The translations under genes and the position numbers were made by a program. From positions 49,024,244 to 49,088,243 of the forward strand of contig CM043942.1 of NCBI GenBank assembly GCA_014529385.2: a stretch of DNA of 64,000 nucleotides, written 5' to 3'. Below are positions 58,091 through 64,000 of this stretch, in pieces. Each line of letters begins with the position of its first letter. Within the stretch, counting starts at the first letter, position 1. A model generated the notes under the pieces. The model had not been told where the DNA came from. It was given only the letters and a program-made list of their open reading frames with translations, and did no database searches. Origin of the DNA: Adiantum capillus-veneris. Its lineage: Eukaryota; Streptophyta; Polypodiopsida; Polypodiales; Pteridaceae.

Positions 58091-59650
58091 AGAACTGTTG
58101 GTAACAGGGGCACCTCTTCAAAGACCCTCTTTTTAGGAATCTAGCCAAGAAAGCACTGGGTAAGCTAAAAAAATATGTCGACCTCAACAAGCACAATGCG
58201 TGGGACCTCTTTTCTCGGAGGATCCAGAGAAAGCAATCAACCTCAGGCCCCCAAATCAAGAAAGCTAGGGAGGATCACCTGTTGCATCTTTCAGTGGAGG
58301 TACAATTGCTTACCACTATAAAATGGGCAGACTACTGAGGGCAAACACAAACGATGGTTTGAAGCCAAATCGAACCTCGCTAATGAGTAGATAGAAGATA
58401 TAAAAAAGGCTAGACTTCTCTCTAGGGAGATTTATTTGCAACCGGAAGCCTCCAATCAAGCTCATTTTTTTAGGGCTCTAAAAAAATCAAGAAGAGCCAG
58501 GGCCACGTCCGCTCGTTCGATGATGAGAAAGGGACAGCAGTTCATAACCAGGATGAAATGGCTGGTATGATGCTAGCTATCTCAGTCAAATCATTGGACG
58601 GCTGGAGACCCAGTCCCAAGAAGTGGAGGAAGCCAGAGGGACCTTACTACAGAGTGTTAAAAAGGAAATTCCCCACTCAGAAGCTAATAACTTGGAATGG
58701 GCATTTTCTGAAGACGAATGTTCACTAGCATTGCAAGCCCTTGGCAAGGAAAAGTTCCCTGGTCGGGATGGGATGATAGTGGAATTCTATGCAGAATTTT
58801 GGGATGATCTCAAGGCCCCAATCACAAGTTTGGTTAATAAAGCCATGTTCGATGGGTCGTTGGAGACAAGTGTGAAGAGAGCGCTTATCAAGCCCATCCC
58901 AAAACAGATCTACTGCTCTAAACTACAACATTGGCGCCCTATAATGATGATGTCGGTGGCCTACAAAATTATAGCTAAAGCAGCGGCCCTCAGACTAGCC
59001 CCCTTACTAACCAAGATCATCTCCCCCCATCAACATGGTTTCATTAAAGGAAGGTCCATATACGATAACATATTGGCAGCAATGGTGGGCATAGAGTACG
59101 CAACTGTCACAAAGCAGGAGTGCATTCTAATGCAGTTGGACCTGGACAAGGCCTATGACACAATAACATGGACATATATAGAAGCCATCATGGAAGCTCT
59201 AGGGTTTGGGCCGCGCCTCTGTTGGATGGTTCGTGTAATGGGGGCTGGAAGCTAGTCAGAGCTCCTATTTAACGGTAGAATTGTGGGCTCTTTTGAGGTT
59301 AAAAGTTCTATTAAACAGGGATGCCCTCTTGCCCCCCTACTTTTCGCCATAGGATCACATCCTCTAATCACGACGCTCGAAGCTAGTGCTGAGCGCGGGG
59401 AGGTGCAAGGCCTTGTTTTACTAGGAAATAGACAACTCCTGGCAAAAATTTTTGCAGATGATTGTCTCCTCTTCTTGAAGGCATGCCCCTAGGTCATCAA
59501 AAAAGCTCTGGAGATTGTACAAATGTTCTTGGTAGCTTCGATGTCCCAGTGTAATATAGAGAAGTCAAGGATGATTTCCCTATCAGAAAATGACTCATTT
59601 GATCCTTCTGTCTGATCAGGGGAGATTGTCACAAAAGGAAAGATCCTTAG
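58090..59650 (+). pseudogene. LINE ORF2 reverse transcriptase domain
   Basis: Copies LINE RNA at the nicked target. A degraded linker (58090-58620) leads to 58623-59255 with PGRDGMIVEFYAEFW, HWRPIMMMSVAYKIIAKA, QHGFIKGRSIYDNILA and MQLDLDKAYDTITW (motif A Asp). Then comes a stop at 59255, GSFEVKSSIKQGCPLAPLLF in the next piece, and the catalytic FADDCLLFLKA at about 59453. The two Asp are intact. Multiple stops follow at 59490-59650. Confidence 0.92.
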
Positions 59651-59665
59651 ACATCTGGGAGCCCC

Positions 59666-61290
59666 TTGGGGGTGGATGTAACTCACAAGCAAAGATTCGA
59701 GTGGGTGCTTGAAAAAATCAAAACAAAAATGAGTAGGTGGGAGTATGCTCTTCTCCCATTCCCAAGTCGGAAAAAAGTGATGAATGCCTTCATGATGCCT
59801 TATATTGCCTTCACTAGCCCGCTTCTCAAGATGGCTAAGTGTCACTGGAAAGAGTTCTTAAAACCAGTAAAAACATTTTTATGGAAAAATAACACGAAAT
59901 CTTCCAGGCCATGCCAATGGGCCAGTTGGGAGTCTGTTGCTTGGCTGGGGAATCAAGGAGGCCTCGGGCTTCTTAACCATGTGACCCATGCAGAAGCTTG
60001 TTGCGCCAAATTTGTGGTTTCCTTGGCTAAACAGGATCAAGTTTGGGCAGTTATGATCAGAGATATGATAGAAGCAACTAAACTTGGCTTGAAGGGAGGA
60101 AAGTGGAGAGGGGTGGAGATTCATGACATGCTGCTTGCCCCTGCGTGGTCTACCTTAAGACTGGGGGGCAGCTCAAGAGAATTGGTAAGAAAATCCAATA
60201 GAGTAGCAGGAGTCTTAAAGTGGTCTACCTTAAGACTGGGGGGCAGCTCAGGAGAATTGGTAAGAAAATCCAATAGAGTAGCATGAGTCTTAAAGTGGGG
60301 GGAAGAAGACTGGGGGGCAGCTCAGGAGAATTGGTAAGAAAATCCAATAGAGTAGCAGGAGTCTTAAAGTGGGGGGAAGAAGCCAGATACTTCAACAACT
60401 CCATCTTACATTGGTCCCCCTGGCTCTCCAAAGTTGTAGATCCTCCACAAAATCCCTATTGGATTGAGACAGCAAGGAAGTTGAATAATAAGGGTCTGAT
60501 CCGACTTGAGCACTTCTGGGACAATGCCAACAAGAGTTGGAAAACCATTGACCTTATGATTTCTCAGTACCAACTCAATAGCTTGGAGGTCTTGCTTGTC
60601 CACAAAGTGATGAAAGAACTTGACAATCTAGTGATGCCAAAATCTATGACTCGGAGTTGGACTGGAAAGCCTGGAAATGGCCTGGAAGCAGTCTCTAGTG
60701 GAGACCCCATAATAAAATCATTTATCAGACAATGATGCAAAATAAGAATTGGTCTAGCCCCCTTAATAAGATATGGAAAAAGCAATGGCCGGAGGAAAGG
60801 TGGGAACATGTAATGGAGAACATATGGAAGCCAAAGGTTCCACAATACATGAAGGTTTTCTTATGGAAGGTTATTTGGGGTGCTCTACCGACGGGGGTGA
60901 AGATTCAGGAGAGAGGGATTGGGTTAGATCGATGCTTGGGGTGCAGGTTGACTAGTGAAGATCTGGCCCACCTTTTGATGGACTGCCCAGCTATAAAAGG
61001 CCTCGCAGGGAAAGTATGCAAGTGGGTCCAGAGAACATGGAAAATTAGTTTTTTCAAGACTGACCTATGCTTTGGAGGTAAAAACTCAGGTAGTCCTCGT
61101 CAGCACTCAGATTGTTAGATACTTCTTCTTTCATAATGTATGGCAAACAAGGAACTGCCGTGTGTTTGAAGGAGGATTTGACATGGCAAGCTTTGCAGAA
61201 ATTATACAGGAAAGCAAAGCGCTAATATGGGCACTCGGGCGCAAGCATCAGTCGGAGGAGTGGTCTAGGACTACTTGTGCCTTGCTGTAA
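59666..61290 (+). pseudogene. LINE ORF2 C-terminal region with zf-RVT domain
   Basis: Several frames carry the C-terminal half: FPSRKKVMNAFMMPYIAF, FLWKNN, GGLGLLNHV (59666-60140), then a triplicated segment (60146-60372). Next is WSPWLSKVVDPPQNPYW (60410-60460), then zf-RVT at 60732-61118 (YMKVFLWKVIWGALPT, RCLGC, DLAHLLMDCP) and the last helix FFFHNVWQTRNCRVFEGG (61128-61180), ending TAA at about 61288. The 61072-61290 part is the segment matched by the 53170-53340 fragment. Confidence 0.9.
60146..60372 (+). repeat. Triplicated 74-75 bp segment inside LINE ORF2
   Basis: TTAAGACTGGGGGGCAGCTC to GTAGCAGGAGTCTTAAAG occurs at 60146 and 60221 (75-bp step) and again about 74-75 bp later (from about 60303). 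The second unit carries GTAGCATGA, a stop; the third step is out of frame. Confidence 0.93.
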
Positions 61291-61489
61291 GTAGACGGAA
61301 TACCGGGGGCAAACCTTGGCCATCGGTAGGAGTGGCTGCCCTTATAGCCGTTGTAATTATGATTCCTGGATGTTGTCATGGCTTAACATGAGCATGACAA
61401 AACCTTGTAATTTTTTCGGCTGCTCAATATAATTCACTCACAATTGTGAGTTTTGCAAAAAAAAAAAAATAAAAAAAAATCAATAAAAG

Positions 61490-61819
61490 AACCACTTGTT
61501 TGCTATCTGACAATCTGGCATGATTCAGGCTTATCTCTGCCCGAATCTTAGCTGATTGCCATGATCACAACTACCTACGATTGTAACCAAGCAATATAAG
61601 CATTTCAAACACTTGAAACGTTGTCCAATCTTTGATAAATATGTGGAATCAATGCACAAACATTTGTTTGTAGATTTCGTATACGCACTTTGATTGAAGA
61701 TATACCTTGCTACTCAAGAAAAAGGTTCGAAAAAGAGCACAACTCTGTCATAGCAACAATAAAGACTTCAAAGAAGCTGACATGAAATTCAGAGTGGTGA
61801 TTATTCCTCACAGAGTGTC
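61490..61819. other. Intergenic DNA between the LINE and the PPR fragment
   Basis: No gene or element end recognised. Confidence 0.5.
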
Positions 61820-62316
61820 GGGTGCCTACTCCGCACGCTTACTCACACCCGCAAGAAAACTTTCGGTTTTTATCCCTAAGCTTTGTGTTGCTCCTTCTGA
61901 AGGCTCGCTAACACCTGCAAGAAAGCTCTCTGCTTGAATTCCTAATACCTCATCAGATGGGGTGAGACCTTGGGCAATCATCCGATCTCGCATGGACTGA
62001 GCCTCCTCACGATCCTTGCCATCCAGCAGGGAAACAATCATTAGCTCGTAAGCTGAAGCATTAATCTCAACCTCCTCAGCGAGAAGAGCCTTCGCCTTAT
62101 CAACGAAACCTGCTCTAGCATCCACTGAAAAAAGACTAGTGTAAGCTTTGCAATCCGGAACATCGACTTTCTCTTTGAGGTTCTTGAAAAGAGTTTCTGC
62201 CTCCTCAACCAAGCACAGCTTTCCAAACCATCCAATTAGCGTCATCAGAGTCTCCACCCCGGGCCTTATCGCCATGGTTTCTAGCTTTAGCAGCACATCT
62301 ACCGCCCTTTGAAACT
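61820..62316 (-). pseudogene. PPR gene fragment, copy 2
   Basis: Closely matches 36372-36875 on the same strand, with the break exactly at CCGCCCTTTGAAACT. An open frame (62296-61826) reads LLKLETMAIRPGVETLM, FKNLKEKVD, SLFSVDARAGFVDKAKALL and REEAQSMRDRMIAQG. It lacks the TAG found in copy 1 (here SLLDGKD) and has a 12-bp in-frame deletion (SDEVLGIQ versus SDEVERALLGIQ). It has no start or upstream repeats of its own, so it is a transposed or duplicated gene piece, not a gene. Confidence 0.87.
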
Positions 62317-62329
62317 AGGCTTAGCTTTC

Positions 62330-63110
62330 GTTCCCACCATGCACGTTTGGTACGGTGTTGTGCCATGTGGCGGCCCAAAGTTCATATGTGTGGCCCTAGG
62401 CATAGTAGACGTCGGATGTGACATGCTAATGCTAGCCCGTGGAAATAAGAGCTTGGGTGTTGTGTTTGTGGAGCATAGGTTGTTGAAACAATGGGAGAGG
62501 TAGTATCTACATGAGTACGAGGACCTATACAGTGTATACGATTGGTACACACTTGTAGGTACTGTTGCAGGCATTGAGCTACCATGTAGCGGTGCTTTAC
62601 GAAAAAATGAGATCCATGGCATGTTTCTTTGCATGTCTATCATTGGGGTAGGCATGGTAGCTGTGGTGACATCAAGGGAAAGATGCTAATGCTAGCTGGT
62701 ATGGTCCCATGGAAAAAAGAGCTTGGGTGTTGTGGTTGTGGAGCATAGGTTGTTGAAACAATGGGAGGGGTAGGAACTACATGAGTACGAGGACCTATAG
62801 GTGTATACAATTGGTACACACTTGTAGGTACTGTTGCAGGCATTGAGCTACCATGTAGCGGTGCTTTACTAACAAATGAGGTCCATGGCGTGTTTCTTGG
62901 CATGTTTATCATTGGGGTAGGCATGATAGCCGTGGTTTCATCAAGGGAAAGATGAGCTAGACTTAGAAAGGTAAAGCTATCACTTGTGGGCTTAGATTGC
63001 ACTGAGACCCCTAGAGAAACAACATATGGAGGATCCATTGATCTTACCAAGGGAGTCTCCATTTGCGATAAGGTTGGTTGTTTAGCCTTCCTTGTATCCA
63101 AGAATCTCAT
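62330..63110 (-). repeat. Pro-rich coding-like sequence with a tandem duplication
   Basis: A block of about 260-280 bp is duplicated (about 62410-62690 and 62690-62950). Shared pieces are GAGCATAGGTTGTTGAAACA, TTGGTACACACTTGTAGGTA and CATTGAGCTACCATGTAGCG. The minus frame (63143-62640) is open over 167 codons and rich in Pro, Ser and Thr (PLHGSSMPATVPTSVYQ, YAPQPQHPSSF). I do not recognise the protein; it could be a Gag linker. Confidence 0.6.
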
Positions 63111-63115
63111 GAGAC

Positions 63116-63342
63116 TGTTGGAATTAGGGTTGCAGAGAAACACACACAGCTTGGGAGAGACGAAGGAAGCTCAAGGCACACAATAGAGAGTGTGTTACTT
63201 AGTGTGCAATGAAAAAATTGATAGCCCTAGATTGATGGGCGTATATACAATGCATGGGGGAAAAAAACCTCCTAAAGAGGAAAAAAATGCCCGGCGGTCC
63301 TAGTGTGTTCACACACATCACTACCACATGTATAAGGTAACA
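63116..63342 (-). repeat. 3' LTR of the copia element (227 bp)
   Basis: On the minus strand it runs TGTTACC...CCAACA and directly follows the polypurine tract CCAGGGGGGATT (about 63343-63354). TATATACG-like sequence is present. The target duplication cannot be checked because the 5' end is outside the window. Confidence 0.8.
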
Positions 63343-63419
63343 AATCCCCCCTGGAGTGATGCGGTGAACGAGAGTTGGCACATGAGTAAAGGAAGTGCCA
63401 TGCCCTGAGGACAGGATCA

Positions 63420-64000
63420 ATCCACAAAGGGGAGTAAGCCCAAAGATTTGTGGAAAGCTTCAAGCTTCTCACGAGACAATTCCTTTGTGAAAAGATCTGC
63501 AAGGTTGTCCTGTGTTGGCACATAAGCCAAGCTGATCTCTCCTGCTGAGAGCCTCTCCCTGACATAGTGGTAATGCACCTCAATGTGCTTTGTGCGAGCA
63601 TGAAAAACTGGTTTCCTCGCAAACTGCCAATGCGCTCTGACTGTCAGTGTAGATAGTGTTGGCAGTGTCCTGTCCAACACCCAAATCAGCCATAAGGCGT
63701 ATGAGCCATACACACTCAACCATAGCTATGAAGACTGCCCTATACTCAGCCTCACAACTCAAAGTGGCCACAGTAGGTTGCTTCTTGCTCAACCATGATA
63801 TACATGAACTGCCAAGCATGAAACAAAAACTACTTGTGGACACTCGCGTGTCAAAACAACCAGCCCAATCTGAGTCCGAAAAAGCATGTAAGTCTAGCGG
63901 CAATGATCCCCCCTTGGGATAAAAAAAGCCAAGATGTAAAGTGCCACTAAGGTAGTGGAAAATCCTCTTGACAGCGTGCCAATGCTTAGACCCTGGGCTA
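63420..64000 (-). pseudogene. Ty1/copia RNase H region, runs off the window
   Basis: The end of the copia polyprotein. On the minus strand from the window edge it reads HWHAVKRIFHYLSGTLHLGF, then FSDSDWAGC, STSSFCFMLGSSCISW, SKKQPTVATLSCEAEYRA and YTDSQSALAV. After a one-base frameshift near 63620 it continues as PVFHARTKHIEVHYHYVRE, YVPTQDNLADLFTKEL and stops at 63420. The catalytic acidic residues (D of SDSD, E of EAEY, D of YTDSQ) are present. Apart from the frameshift it looks young. Confidence 0.92.

Larger units (their letters stand above)
55430..61480 (+). mobile_element. L1-type LINE, near full length, inactivated
   Basis: Plant L1 layout: ORF1 (DUF4283 plus zinc knuckle), ORF2 (endonuclease, reverse transcriptase, zf-RVT C-terminus), a 3' untranslated end with CTCACAATTGTGAG, and an A-rich tail (61457-61479). 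The left limit is uncertain; the repeats at 55306-55420 could be its 5' UTR. I did not find a matching target duplication. Several stops and frameshifts in both ORFs. The 3' end has two other scraps in this window (51167-53340 minus, 35980-36028 plus), so the family has been active here. Confidence 0.92.

Overview
This window looks like a repeat-dense intergenic region of a seed-plant nuclear genome. It has about ten recognisable transposable elements, many long (CT)n, (GA)n and (CA)n microsatellites, pentatricopeptide-repeat (PPR) gene fragments, a plant-type BTB/POZ gene fragment, plant LINE ORF1 features (DUF4283 plus zinc knuckle) and plant-type retrotransposon primer sites (TGGTATCAGAGC, initiator tRNA-Met). 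I cannot name the species. I see no intact protein-coding gene. Every recognisable coding region has stops, frameshifts, truncation or lost catalytic residues. All calls come from reading the sequence; no alignment or search was run.

Layout, left to right. 1-4248: old repeat-derived DNA with candidate LTR pieces. 4249-9857: a Ty3/gypsy chromovirus on the minus strand with a clean 5-bp target duplication, inserted in an older repeat whose uninterrupted relative lies at 14039-14612. 9940-18240: microsatellites, LTR scraps and nothing clearly coding. 18240-20230: an AT-rich tandem array with a period of about 151 bp. 20518-23109: two LTR-like repeats of about 470-490 bp in inverted orientation. 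23130-24570: broken ORFs with a SWIM-like motif. 25595-26210: first exon of a BTB/POZ gene (At4g08455-like) with two in-frame stops.

27147-29756: a Ty1/copia remnant interrupted by a non-autonomous LTR element that itself carries a hAT-like MITE. 32380-35260: a degenerate LINE. 35618-35970 and 40072-40669: MITEs of one family. 36300-37320: a PPR pseudogene, part of which is duplicated at 61820-62316. 37908-37976 and 38131-38395: two short arrays of regularly spaced perfect or near-perfect palindromes. 42890-50868: a decayed autonomous Helitron with a possible RPA/OB-fold gene, a Rep/Pif1-helicase gene and a C-terminal endonuclease domain. 51148-53340: a 5'-truncated LINE tail split by a young non-autonomous LTR retrotransposon with nearly identical 259-bp LTRs. 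55430-61480: a near full-length L1-type LINE of the same family as that tail. 63116-64000: 3' LTR and RNase H region of a minus-strand Ty1/copia element that runs off the window.

The best candidate for something unusual is the Helitron. Combining RPA-like, Rep/helicase and endonuclease modules in a plant element would be atypical. The palindrome arrays and the inverted LTR pair come next.
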